Positions 8,082 to 18,200 of a stretch of DNA of 64,000 nucleotides are shown here, in pieces. The notes under the pieces are model-generated. The model was not told the origin of the DNA. It saw only the letters and a list, made by a program, of their open reading frames with translations, and did not search any database. Every line of letters begins with the position of its first letter. Position 1 is the first letter of the stretch. A program made the translations under genes and the position numbers. This DNA is from Microbulbifer rhizosphaerae (GTDB lineage Bacteria > Pseudomonadota > Gammaproteobacteria > Pseudomonadales > Cellvibrionaceae): positions 62,001 through 126,000 of the forward strand of contig NZ_JACHWZ010000001.1 of assembly GCF_014191725.1 (NCBI RefSeq), written 5' to 3'.

Positions 8082-10103
8082 ATGGGTTTGGAACTGACAA
8101 TGCCTGATCTGGGCAACCTGAGTGAACGCCGCCAGCCACTGGAGTGCCGTGTGGCCCTGGTGAGTGCCGATCGGCAGCTCGCCGGCGACTGGGTCGATGC
8201 CCTCAACGCCACCGCCGCGCAGCACGAAAACCCCTTCGGCCTGCGTTTCGAGGCCACCAGGCCCGGTGCGGTGGAAAAACTGTTGCGCGAAGAGGACAAC
8301 CTGCAGGCGCTGATTGTGGATGGTGGCAGCACCCCGGACCAGTTGGCCGCCGCGGAGGAGTTGGTGGACCGGCTGCACGGCCTGCGCGCCCAGTTGAATG
8401 TCTTCCTGGTGGCCCAGGGTTCCTCTGCGGACGCCCAGGGCTGCACCATCTCTGTCTCCGTGCGCCAGCGTTTCGATGAACTCTTCGACCGCCGCGAGGG
8501 CAATTTCAACCAGATGTTCCGCCTGGTGCAGGCGTTTATCGCCCGCCGCGCCTCCACCCCCTTTGCCGACACCCTGAAGGAATACGTGTTTTCCGCCCGC
8601 GACGCCTGGCACACCCCCGGCCACTCCGGCGGCGACAGCCTGCGCAACAGCCCCTGGGTGGGGGATTTCTACCGCTTTATGGGAGAGCATGTATTCAACA
8701 CCGACCTGTCGGTGTCGGTGCAGGTGCTCGACAGCCTGCTGGAGCCCCACTCGGTCATCCAGGAGGCCCAGGATCTGGCGGCGCAGACCTTCGGCGCGCG
8801 CCACACCTTCTTCCTTACCAACGGCACCTCCACCGCCAACAAGGTGGTGATCCAGCAGATCCTCGGCGGCGGCGGCAAGATCATCGTCGACCAGGCCTGC
8901 CACAAGTCGGTACACCACGCGATAGTGATGAACCGCTGCGAGCCGGTGTACCTCAAATCGGTCCTGCACCCGGAATTTGGTATCTACGGTCCGGTGAAGC
9001 GCGCCGATATCGAGCAGGCCCTGGACGAGCACGGCGACGCGCGCCTGCTGGTGATCACTTCCTGCACCTACGACGGCCTGCGTTATGACCTCAAGCCGAT
9101 TATCGACTACGCCCACGAGCGCGGCGTCAAGGTGCTGGTGGACGAAGCCTGGTATGCCCACGGCTACTTCCATCCGGAACTGCGCCCCACCGCCCTGGAG
9201 TGCGGCGCTGACTACGTGACCCAGAGCACCCACAAGATGCTCTCGGCTTTTTCCCAGGCCAGCATGATCCACGTGCAGGACCCGGACTTCGACGAGTTCC
9301 GCTTCCGTGAAAACCTCAATATGCACGCCTCCACCAGCCCGCAGTACGCGATGATCGCCAGCCTCGATGTGGCGCGCAAACAGATGGCTATGGAGGGCTA
9401 CGCCTGCCTGAAGCGCTGCCTGCAGATGGTGGAGACCCTGCGTCGGGAAGTGGACGCCACCGGCGTTTTCCGCGCGCTCACCCGCGAGGACCTGATTCCC
9501 GAGCCGCTGGCCGGGGACAATATCCGCCTGGATCCCACCAAGGTCACCGTCGATATCTCCGCGAGCGGCTATTCCGGTAAGGAGATGCAGATCAAACTGT
9601 TCGACCAGTACGGCATCCAGGTGGAAAAGACCACCTACAACACCGTGAGCGTACTGGTGACCCTGGGCAGTACCGAGAGCAAACTGCTGCGGCTGATCCA
9701 CGCGTTCAAGCAACTGGCGCGACACCCCCGTAAACGTCCCCAGGCCGGCACAGCGCGTCGCCTGCCGGAATTCACCCGCCTCACCTGCCTGCCGGCGGAT
9801 GCCTACTTCGCCGACACCGAGGAATTGCCGCTGATGGACAACGGGGTGACGGCCACGAAAAATCTGATCGGCCGCACCAGTGCTGATGAAATCGTGCCCT
9901 ATCCCCCGGGTATCCCGGTACTGGTCCCCGGCCAGGAGATCTCTGCTCAGATAGTGCAGTTCCTCCAGCAACTGCTGCAGGGCCAGACCGCCACCGAGAT
10001 TCACGGCCTGATCTACCGCTCCGATGAGCCCATGTTGCGGGTGGTGAAAGAAGACGGGGAGGGCGGCGGGAAGAAGTCGCGGAAGAAAAGCGTTTCCAAG
10101 TAG
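8082..10103 (+). CDS. PLP-dependent Orn/Lys/Arg decarboxylase-like enzyme
   Basis: A 673-aa fold-type I decarboxylase, close in size to inducible arginine/lysine decarboxylases (710-760 aa). Residues ~20-150 resemble the N-terminal receiver-like wing domain. The core has HTPGHSGG, the TNGTSTANK phosphate-binding segment, Asp354 in VDEAWYAHG and the cofactor Lys385 in STHKMLSAFSQ. A C-terminal domain follows from ~520. It would remove CO2 from a basic amino acid for polyamine synthesis or acid resistance; which substrate is unclear. A second Met lies 6 codons in (8100). The last ~27 codons recur at 25978-26059, on the far side of the defence island. Confidence 0.9.
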   Translation: MGLELTMPDLGNLSERRQPLECRVALVSADRQLAGDWVDALNATAAQHENPFGLRFEATRPGAVEKLLREEDNLQALIVDGGSTPDQLAAAEELVDRLHGLRAQLNVFLVAQGSSADAQGCTISVSVRQRFDELFDRREGNFNQMFRLVQAFIARRASTPFADTLKEYVFSARDAWHTPGHSGGDSLRNSPWVGDFYRFMGEHVFNTDLSVSVQVLDSLLEPHSVIQEAQDLAAQTFGARHTFFLTNGTSTANKVVIQQILGGGGKIIVDQACHKSVHHAIVMNRCEPVYLKSVLHPEFGIYGPVKRADIEQALDEHGDARLLVITSCTYDGLRYDLKPIIDYAHERGVKVLVDEAWYAHGYFHPELRPTALECGADYVTQSTHKMLSAFSQASMIHVQDPDFDEFRFRENLNMHASTSPQYAMIASLDVARKQMAMEGYACLKRCLQMVETLRREVDATGVFRALTREDLIPEPLAGDNIRLDPTKVTVDISASGYSGKEMQIKLFDQYGIQVEKTTYNTVSVLVTLGSTESKLLRLIHAFKQLARHPRKRPQAGTARRLPEFTRLTCLPADAYFADTEELPLMDNGVTATKNLIGRTSADEIVPYPPGIPVLVPGQEISAQIVQFLQQLLQGQTATEIHGLIYRSDEPMLRVVKEDGEGGGKKSRKKSVSK

Positions 10104-10115
10104 GTCAATCCCCCC

Positions 10116-10149
10116 TGTAGGAGCGGTGGGGCGGCCATCCGCTCCTACA
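10116..10149. repeat. REP-like hairpin
   Basis: A palindrome of the tgtaggagcgg...ctcctaca type right after the decarboxylase stop. The same family occurs near 26081, 26951, 39352, 47021 and 63301, so it is a dispersed genomic repeat, possibly also a terminator. Confidence 0.75.
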
Positions 10150-10195
10150 GAGGGACCCCTGTGCGTCGAACAGAACAGGGGCGCCTCGGTCTCCT

Positions 10196-10611
10196 CTACT
10201 GCTTCGCCAGCACCGGCACCTGGCTGGCCGGATCCACCACCTCACCGTCCCGGCGCAACTCCCAGTGCAGGTGTGGGCCAGTGGCCTTGCCGGTACTGCC
10301 GACCTGGCCGAGGATCTGGCCCTGCTCGACCCTGTCGCCCTCGTTCACCAGGCGCTTGTCCAGATGGGCATAGAGGGTTTCGACACCCTGCCCGTGGTCG
10401 ATGATCACCACCTCGCCACTGGCCCCCTTGGCGCCGGAGAAGATGACCACTCCGGCCCCCGGTACCCGTACCCGGGTGCCCTGGGCGCGCCCAGGTCGAT
10501 GCCCTTGTGCAGGCGCTTCTTCTTATGTTCCGCGTCCTCGATGGGCCAGGGCCTCATGCCGAAGCCGGAGGTGACCCTGGCCTCGGGCAGGGGATTTATG
10601 AAGGCTCCCCC
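10196..10611 (-). pseudogene. Frameshifted, truncated copy of the M56-M23 peptidase gene
   Basis: The minus strand encodes the M23 endopeptidase domain found intact at 24097-25521. It starts at FINPLPEARVTSGFGMRPWP, reaches GIDLGAPR, then shifts frame near 10480, where a C run has lost one base relative to the intact gene. It continues in another frame from FSGAKGASGEVVIIDHG to GPHLHWEL and a stop at 10196. Everything upstream (the M56 part) is missing and is replaced at ~10610 by IS256-type sequence. Identity to the intact copy is about 90% by eye. Confidence 0.88.
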
Positions 10612-10880
10612 AGTTTGAATGTCGCATTCGGACAGGTGGCCGTTATGCACCACGGTAGCCGGGCTATCCTCAAGGCGGCCCTCCCGGTGCTCATCCGGCC
10701 AATTCCGCCTCCACGGCCTGCAGCAGCTCGTCAGTGGGTCAGCCGTCTCGTCTCGACGGGCGAACTCAACAACGGTACTCTTACTAATGGCGGTGTATCC
10801 CTTGATTGACATGTTTGGCGGCAACAAATCAATCAGATATGCCACTTCTTTTCAAACCTTCAGACACCAGATTCGATTAT
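10612..10880 (-). mobile_element. IS256-family transposase remnant (N-terminus and left end)
   Basis: On the minus strand, the frame from the Met at ~10811 gives STVVEFARRDETADPLT, then in a second frame ELLQAVEAELAG, then in a third EHREGRLEDSPATVVHNGHL and IQTG. This is the start of an IS256-family transposase interrupted by two frameshifts. It stops where the M23 fragment begins. Upstream, around 10858-10878, cagacaccagattcg resembles an IS256-type terminal repeat. The catalytic part is absent, so the element is dead. Confidence 0.75.
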
Positions 10881-10977
10881 AACTTGAGGCGAAGCAATTT
10901 CACTTGTTCGGCGGTTACGGGTTAGCTCGGCTAAAACATAGAAGGTTTGTTCATTGTACATGGTGGCGTGTTAATTC

Positions 10978-12303
10978 TTGCTCAGCATGTCCGAAATACT
11001 AAGTCAGGAAAATAATGAAGTAAGAGAAAGCGCAAAAAGGATGAAAAAAGAAAACCGAAACCATACATCTCTCTCCCTATTTACCGGGGCCGGAGGCCTG
11101 GATCTAGGGCTTGAAAGTGCTGGATTTAAGACCACTCTTTGCGTTGAATTAGATTCAGTTTGCCAGAAGACACTATCTAAAAATCGACCTGAATGGACGC
11201 TTTCAAAACAGGGTGACATCACGGCGGTAAAACCTGAAGAATTGTTGACCCAAGCGCAGGTTCGCTCAAAAGGCAGTTTGGATCTCATCGCAGGAGGACC
11301 GCCGTGCCAGCCATTCTCTAAATCTGGATACTGGGCCTCTGGCGGCGCTAAGAGGCTGAAAGATCCTCGGGCATCTACGTTAAAGGCTTATTTGAATGTC
11401 ATTGATTGTGCTTTACCTAAAGTATTTATCCTTGAAAACGTTAAAGGTCTTGCCTATGCAGGCAAAGATGAAGGACTGAAACTTCTTCATAGAGAACTCC
11501 GGCGCATCAATAGATCACATGCTTGTAAATATCATTTGTCGGTATTGTCCATCAACTGTGCGGATTATGGTGTACCACAGATGCGCGAGCGGATATTTGT
11601 CGTGGGCTCCCGCATTGGCCCGGCGTTCAGCCTCCCAAAACCAACCCATCTACCAGAACTCTCTGCTGAGCAACAGGCAGAAAACGTACTTTCGCGTTAC
11701 ACGACGGCGTGGGATTCAATCGGTGATCTGGAAAATACCGAAGACGATGGGTTACTACCGACCGGAAAGTGGGCGGGATTACTATCGAGTATTCCAGAAG
11801 GTCAAAATTACCAATGGCACACGGATAAAAGTGGTGGCTTACCACTTTTTGGTTGGCGTACCCGATATTGGTCTTTTTTACTGAAGCTAGCAAAAAATAG
11901 ACCATCGTGGACGATTCAAGCCGCACCAGGGCCTGCCACCGGTCCGTTTCATTGGAAAAATCGTAAGCTATCGATTCGCGAGCTTTGTCGATTGCAGACG
12001 TTCCCTGATAACTATGAGGTCGTTGGGGGTTATAGAGATGCACATCGACAAATAGGCAATGCAGTACCGCCCGCAATCAGCCATCTTTTGGGCGTTGAAA
12101 TTCGTAAACAGCTATTTGAAGAGTCGGTGTGTATTGAATCACGATTCCTACCCAAGCACCGCATTGATTGTCCAAAGCCTGAACGGCAGCGTTCGGTACT
12201 CAAATGCTATCAATTGCTCCAAGGCAATCATGCTCCTCACCCTGGGGAAGGATATGGGCCTGGTGTAAAAGAAGTAAGAGATAAAAATAGGGCGAAAACC
12301 TAG
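10978..12303 (+). CDS. C5-cytosine DNA methyltransferase of a Druantia type II-like system (DruM-like)
   Basis: A 441-aa 5-methylcytosine methyltransferase. Motif I is SLFTGAGGLDLGLE, motif IV GGPPCQPFSKSG with catalytic Cys110, motif VI ILENVKG, motif VIII QMRERIFVVGSR, and motifs IX-X RELCRLQTFP and QIGNAVPP. A target-recognition region of ~120 residues sits before motif IX. The TTG at 10978 gives this length; an ATG 9 nt later is equally possible. GC is clearly lower than the backbone. It heads six genes whose ends overlap or nearly touch. In such systems the methylase is thought to mark host DNA as self; no matching restriction enzyme of the usual type is adjacent. Confidence 0.92.
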   Translation: MLSMSEILSQENNEVRESAKRMKKENRNHTSLSLFTGAGGLDLGLESAGFKTTLCVELDSVCQKTLSKNRPEWTLSKQGDITAVKPEELLTQAQVRSKGSLDLIAGGPPCQPFSKSGYWASGGAKRLKDPRASTLKAYLNVIDCALPKVFILENVKGLAYAGKDEGLKLLHRELRRINRSHACKYHLSVLSINCADYGVPQMRERIFVVGSRIGPAFSLPKPTHLPELSAEQQAENVLSRYTTAWDSIGDLENTEDDGLLPTGKWAGLLSSIPEGQNYQWHTDKSGGLPLFGWRTRYWSFLLKLAKNRPSWTIQAAPGPATGPFHWKNRKLSIRELCRLQTFPDNYEVVGGYRDAHRQIGNAVPPAISHLLGVEIRKQLFEESVCIESRFLPKHRIDCPKPERQRSVLKCYQLLQGNHAPHPGEGYGPGVKEVRDKNRAKT

Positions 12304-14258
12304 TGGCACAACGGCGAGCAAAGAAAGAGCGAAGCACCCGAAAAAAGCGGACGAACTTATTGTCCATGTTTATGAGAAAACCTATTTCTCAGGAAGAGGC
12401 AAGTCGAATTCGGCAGACGCTTTTGGAGTCGGGTGAGAGCGTCGCATCAATCAATGTTAAAGAAGGGGCTTCTCCCCCAAGTCGGCGAGATTTGATTATT
12501 AACTATAGCCCAAAGGCCAATAAAGCTTTTTCAGAATACGAAAGAAAATTCCCAATTAAAGGGTTTCGTCCAGGGACACCAACTCATCAGAGAAAGGCCA
12601 GCGAAAGAATACTTTCTACCATACAAGATCCTAGTCACAGATACACCAATTTATGCTGGGAATTGTATCGTTTAGCAGTTGTAGAATACATTCGTGATAC
12701 CGATAAATCACTGTATGGCTTGTTGCAGGTAGACTTGGAAGAAGCAGAAGAGCAAGCAGCAATGCACGTTATGCTTGAAGCATCTCTTACATGGTCTGTT
12801 AGCACTGAAGTGCTGTTTGAGTTTTATGATCTATTTGGTTTGAAAGATAATGACTACCTGATTCAAGAGACTAAAAAGCTTAAAAATGGTGCTTCAGATG
12901 TATTGTTGGATGTCATTCGAGACGATCATCGTAAGATTGATCAATTGGTGGCAAATGTAGAGCAAGGGCAGTTCGCCGTTGAGTCCTTGCAGGCTCGCAT
13001 TAAGGAACTCGAGGCGCAATTTGAGGCCAAGCCAGAACCTAAACCGGCACAACCACGACTCGAAAAATCTTCGTCCAGTGAACAGCAAGTAAAACAGCTC
13101 GAACAGCAAATAGTCGCTATTCAGCAGGAGATAGCTAATACTCAGGCGCATTGTGCATCGAAGCATTCACCGAATGCAGAAGTGATCAATGAGCGCCTGC
13201 ACATTGGTTTATCCCGAGTTGATGCTGAATTAATCGGTGTTCGTAAAACGCTCCAAATGTTGCGGGCAACGACGCGCGAGATGAAAATATCAATAGAATC
13301 ACTTGAGGCGCAGATGGAGGCGGTAAATACTCGAATTGATGAATTACCCCTTGGGGAGTCAATGCCTGGACCTGCACTAGTATCATTTAGTACGCCCAAA
13401 GCGCCTAAAGGAAGCACGAAATTAACCAGTGAAGATCAATTTACGGCGCATTACACGCTTACCTTAGGGAAAGAGTACCACCTGTATGTTGATACCCTTC
13501 AATCTTACATTTACCACAAACTATTTTTAGAATCTCCAATCGTTATTCTCGAAAATAGAGAGTTACTGGATGCGTGGGTTTCGACCTTGGGGTGGAGAAA
13601 ACAGTGCTTATCATTGATTGCAAGCCCCCATTGGTTGTCAGAGAACGATTGGGCCTCGGGCGTGAATGCGTTGCTTGAGTCATCGTTCACGCCGAGATTT
13701 ATTATCATTGAACTGTTCGATGTGGCGCTGGTGCAATGTTATCTGTTGCCGTTTTTGCACCGATTTAACGAGATGGCTAAACGCTCCCCATCACTACACA
13801 AGCTGTTTCTGGTGAGTTCCGAGCCGAACATCTTAAACGGTTATCCTGATATTCTACGATATGGGGTTGCAATTCCAGCGAACGATATGGAAAATCATAA
13901 AGCGCGACTGAAAACCTTCAAAACCTATATAGAAGAAGTGCGTGTTGGATTTGACTCGAATGGAAATACTTTTGTACCGCTAAAATTGGTCGAGCAATGG
14001 CGGTTAGCCCCCGATGTGTCATCTGATTTAGCGGAAATTTGGCGCGCCTCAGACCAGCAACCGATACCCCGTGAAACGCAATACTTGGCGCAGCGACTCA
14101 ATGCGTCTCTCAAAGAGAGAATGGGACCCAGTGAGGCGCTTTTAGCATCGATCTATCATACGGCGAAGCTATGGTGCCGTGCAAAGCACGGTGAAGAGGA
14201 CGCGGAGTCAATGTTCGAATTGGCGCTCATTGAAGCAGGCGATAAATACGCATATTAA
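12303..14258 (+). CDS. Coiled-coil defence-system protein (DruF-like position)
   Basis: A 651-aa protein starting with a GTG that overlaps the methylase stop (TAGTG). The N-terminus is strongly basic (RRAKKERSTRKKR). Residues ~210-345 are a heptad-rich coiled coil with KELEAQ, KQLEQQIVAIQQE and SIESLEAQMEA. The C-terminal ~300 residues look globular with no motif I recognise. Its place between a cytosine methylase and a small gene upstream of a giant DUF1998 helicase matches DruF in type II Druantia. That identity is inferred from gene order and architecture only. It may act as a scaffold or DNA-binding subunit. Confidence 0.75.
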   Translation: MAQRRAKKERSTRKKRTNLLSMFMRKPISQEEASRIRQTLLESGESVASINVKEGASPPSRRDLIINYSPKANKAFSEYERKFPIKGFRPGTPTHQRKASERILSTIQDPSHRYTNLCWELYRLAVVEYIRDTDKSLYGLLQVDLEEAEEQAAMHVMLEASLTWSVSTEVLFEFYDLFGLKDNDYLIQETKKLKNGASDVLLDVIRDDHRKIDQLVANVEQGQFAVESLQARIKELEAQFEAKPEPKPAQPRLEKSSSSEQQVKQLEQQIVAIQQEIANTQAHCASKHSPNAEVINERLHIGLSRVDAELIGVRKTLQMLRATTREMKISIESLEAQMEAVNTRIDELPLGESMPGPALVSFSTPKAPKGSTKLTSEDQFTAHYTLTLGKEYHLYVDTLQSYIYHKLFLESPIVILENRELLDAWVSTLGWRKQCLSLIASPHWLSENDWASGVNALLESSFTPRFIIIELFDVALVQCYLLPFLHRFNEMAKRSPSLHKLFLVSSEPNILNGYPDILRYGVAIPANDMENHKARLKTFKTYIEEVRVGFDSNGNTFVPLKLVEQWRLAPDVSSDLAEIWRASDQQPIPRETQYLAQRLNASLKERMGPSEALLASIYHTAKLWCRAKHGEEDAESMFELALIEAGDKYAY

Positions 14259-15232
14259 TGATGCATAATTCTGTGATAGGGTTGTTCTATGACCTTTTGA
14301 GCTACCACCAAAAAGGTAGCTATCACCAACTTGTGCGCAGTTTTCATGCCTCATTGCGTTGCATTGGATTATCACTTCCGGATGAAGAGCTTGCGCGCTG
14401 GCGACGCCGAAGTGTTCGCTTTCTAAATGCAGTCGGTTTGGTGGACATTGACACCAGACGCACAGAAAACCTCTCCTGGCAGACGCGATCTGGCTACTTG
14501 TGGCAACAAAATGACAAACACGTGGTGTGTGTTGGCGGTGGACTCCTGACTCGTGCGTTTTATGCTGCTATCGGTGAAGAACAAATAACTTGGCACGCTA
14601 CCGGTTATCAGCCGGCATCAGTACCTCGAGATATTGCTATGTATCCTCATTTTGCAAGGGCGCGATCGAGTGAGAAAAAAGCCAATCAAGTTGCAAATGA
14701 ACTCGACATTCAATACCTCGTCGATCCCGCCGCGCAGATCGTTCAAAACTTACCAGCCTTGGATTCGGTGGTGAATGCTCACACGCAAGCGGTAGAACGT
14801 TTACCTGATGAAGTAGAGCTAGAGAGATTTAATTTTGAAGATTCGCTCCCTGCATGGCGGCCTGTCGGAGAGCAGGATCTTATCCACTCAGGCTTAATTC
14901 GCTGTCAGCGCATTGGGGGACGATATGACTACTTTGTTGTAGTTTCCCTAAATCATATCGTGCGTATTGAGTGTCCCGAGTGGTCTACGGTTTTGGCGAG
15001 TTTTTTGTTAAAACAACCTATTAACGGTCTATGGGACCGAGCAAATCAACTATTAGCCATGCCGAGTTGGCTTATGTTTCCGACATTGATTGAACGGTTG
15101 TTGATGGCCAAGCAGTTTACTTTGCCACTCTTTACAAAGCCTGGCTATCGAATCTATGGAGGCATGGAAGATGCCACAGTGAGCCTTTTGAGCGAAAAGA
15201 CCTCACTGAATCTAACGGAGTGCGCTTTATGA
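14258..15232 (+). CDS. Defence-system protein, 324 aa (DruG-like position)
   Basis: Starts one base inside the previous stop codon (TAATG), so translation is coupled. No catalytic motif is recognised. The N-terminal ~60 residues (YHQLVRSFHASLRCIGLSLPDEELARWRRR) look like a small helical adaptor; the remainder is mixed alpha/beta. The size and the location directly before the helicase fit DruG of type II Druantia, a family of unknown function. The assignment rests on synteny. Confidence 0.72.
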   Translation: MMHNSVIGLFYDLLSYHQKGSYHQLVRSFHASLRCIGLSLPDEELARWRRRSVRFLNAVGLVDIDTRRTENLSWQTRSGYLWQQNDKHVVCVGGGLLTRAFYAAIGEEQITWHATGYQPASVPRDIAMYPHFARARSSEKKANQVANELDIQYLVDPAAQIVQNLPALDSVVNAHTQAVERLPDEVELERFNFEDSLPAWRPVGEQDLIHSGLIRCQRIGGRYDYFVVVSLNHIVRIECPEWSTVLASFLLKQPINGLWDRANQLLAMPSWLMFPTLIERLLMAKQFTLPLFTKPGYRIYGGMEDATVSLLSEKTSLNLTECAL

Positions 15233-18200
15233 GTTCCACACTGACACAGGTTTATGGCTCGATCAAAGAGCGTTTGCGAATTTACCTTAATACTGCCTAT
15301 TTGACGAACTCCGATTCCTTTAATAAGGCGCGTGAGCAGTTTGTCCTAGATGATGAAAACGGACCAATGTTTCGCAAGCCCGTATTCGAGATAATGGATC
15401 GCTATAAGTCCTCTGGATTATCCTTCTGGGATTTTTTGAGTCAAAAAACCACAATTACAAAGTCTTTGTCACTCGAGGGGCGGGATCGGCTGCAAAGCAT
15501 GATTGAAAATGGTTTTGGCACACACGCGCTTTATTCGCACCAGATAGAGGCGGTGACCGCCGCCTATTTGCGTAAAGAAAATGTGGTGGTCACGACAGGT
15601 ACAGGATCCGGTAAAACCTTTTGCTTTTTAGCGCCCCTGGTTGCTCAATTGCTTCATGAAGCCGTAGAAGGTCAGAGTCATAATCCCGGCTGGTTAGGCC
15701 ACACTACACAAGGACCGAGATTGTGGTGGAAATCCTCTCCCCCGGTTTATCATCCTGCTCGAGCAGGCGAAAGCCGCACGTCCGGGCTTCGAGCCTTAAT
15801 GCTTTATCCTCTTAATGCTCTGGTTCAGGACCAGGTGGAAGGGCTTCGCAAAATTTTTGACAGTGAACCGGCCGATGACTTTTTTAACTCGGAACTCAGA
15901 GGTAATCGGGTTTATCTTGGTCAGTACAACGGCGCCACGCTCGGCAAGGGACAATCAGAAGACCGGGCGCGGCTCAAAGAATGTGCAAAAGGGCTGTCGG
16001 AGATATCAGAGATTGCCGAGGAGATTGACGCCTCAGAACGATTTCGGGTTCAGCGCTCGGGTGGTGCAGAGTTACTGACTCGCTGGGACATGCAGGATTT
16101 TCCACCAGACATTTTAATCACCAACTACAGCATGCTGGGGATTATGCTGACCCGTGAAGAAGAGAAATCACTGTTTGAGCAAACGGGGCAGTGGCTGCGC
16201 AGCGACCCAGATAACGTATTTTATTTGGTCGTCGATGAGTTGCACAGTTATCGTGGAACGGCAGGAACGGAAATCTCCTACACATTGAAAACGTTTTTGG
16301 AGCGCATAGGCTTACACCCCGATCACCCACAGCTCAGAATTATTGCGACATCCGCCTCGGTAGCACCAGCAGAGAATGAGTCAGCAGACCCGCCGTTTTT
16401 GAGTGATTTTTTTGGTACAGATCGTTCACGCCGTTGTTTCAAGACCATCGGTGGCGCAGTTTATGTCGAGCCTTACTCAACCGGTGGCATACAACAGATT
16501 CGCGATTTATCTGAGATTTTTGAGGATTTTGAAAGGAGCGAACAAACAGACGCGGATTGCGAGGCTGCGCTGCAGGCCTTGGCGGAGGCTGTAGGTGCCG
16601 ACTCGGAATCGGATGAACAGATCTTGAATACACTTCCGATTGTCGATTCGTTGGCGGAAGTATCCGCATTGGAAAAACGCGCTCACTTTGAAGGCATGGC
16701 GGTTGATGTACCACCTATCTCCATATCCTCCGTGAGTGAACGGGTATTTGGTGGGAATGAATTTGCCGCTAGGGGGCTTATTAATTTGCTCACCAGTGAG
16801 TCTGGCCCTCTAAACGGCTCTCACACCAAACTTCGTATGCATCTGTTTGTCCGTTATTTGAGCGGGGTGATGCGTTCGATGAACTTCACCGAGGGGCGGT
16901 TACAGAGCGTTGATTTGTATGAGCTGGGTACACCATATTGTCCGACACATAATGTGCTCACGATGGAGTCCTGCTATTGCCAGGACTGTGGTGAGTTATA
17001 CTACCGCGGCTATATACCGCCGTCCAATAGGGGGATATTTGTCAGTAATGATGTACCTGTTGACATCACCGGCGCCGATCGAAACGCTATTTCACAGTTT
17101 CTATTTACGACCGCAGAAGGAACCCAATCATTTACGCCAAGGGATAACTGGAGGCAGGTTTGGTTTAACGGCCGCACCGGTCAGGTCGACGAAAACACAC
17201 ATCAAAATCGACCACTTGATCAATGTTGGGCGAAGGTATGGGCACGAAATTTTAATTTGATCAATGGGCAGGAGGATTTTCCGTCGACATGCCCTGCGTG
17301 TGAGGCTAATTGGGCTAATCGCGGGGATCAAATTAATTCACCGATTCGCACTATGGGTACTGGTTACAATCGTCTGCATCAAATGTTGTGCGAGGAAATA
17401 GTTGCGACACAGCGCGATGTCGATGCAAGCAGCAACGCCAAGTTAGTTACCTTCAGTGATAGTCGCCGCGACGCAGCGTTACTGTCAGCGGACTTGGAAT
17501 ATAACCATTATCGAGACGTTGTTCGAACTTTGCTGGAGAAACACCTGGGTGAATCGTCAATCCCGGCAGAAGAAATACGCGATTTTGTTTACACGGTAAA
17601 CCACAAGTCGTTTAGCGAAATGCGTAAGACGCGGTTCTATCAGAAAAAGAGAGAACTAGCTCTTGATATTTACGCTGTACTAAAAGAAGAGGAGGCAGAC
17701 CCAGCTAAAGTACGAGAAGTCGACGACTTGATCGCGCAAGGGCGTGATGACTTGCGCCATTTTGAGTCTATTATCGGGGACGTAGAGGATGAGCTAGTAT
17801 CACTAGGGATCAACCCAGGCGGGTTCTACAAGAAGGGTGGATTTGACTGGTATGAGGTCTATGACGAATCGTTGTGGCCAGCCTCGCTCGAGGAGCAAGA
17901 TGAACGTTATCACGTACGGGGTGATTTTAAAGCACGTTTAAAGAAAGAGGCTCGAAAAATTATCACCGATTCACTGGGTCGGGATTTTGAGTCGCTGGGT
18001 TACGGTTGGTTAACCTTTTATCGCTATGGGCCCGATGCTCCCAAAGACGCTAATGATATTGCCCTGATCGATACAGTGATTCGGTTTATCGCTTCATGGT
18101 ATCGCACACGGCCTGAGAGCGGCGATGGAACAGATCAGTTACCCAATTATTTTGTCAATGCTATTCAGCCACATTATCGCTCGATTCAGACGTTGGCGAG

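Noticed and set aside
8061-10004. 647-aa minus-strand open frame opposite the decarboxylase
   Set aside because: Shadow of the clearly recognisable decarboxylase.
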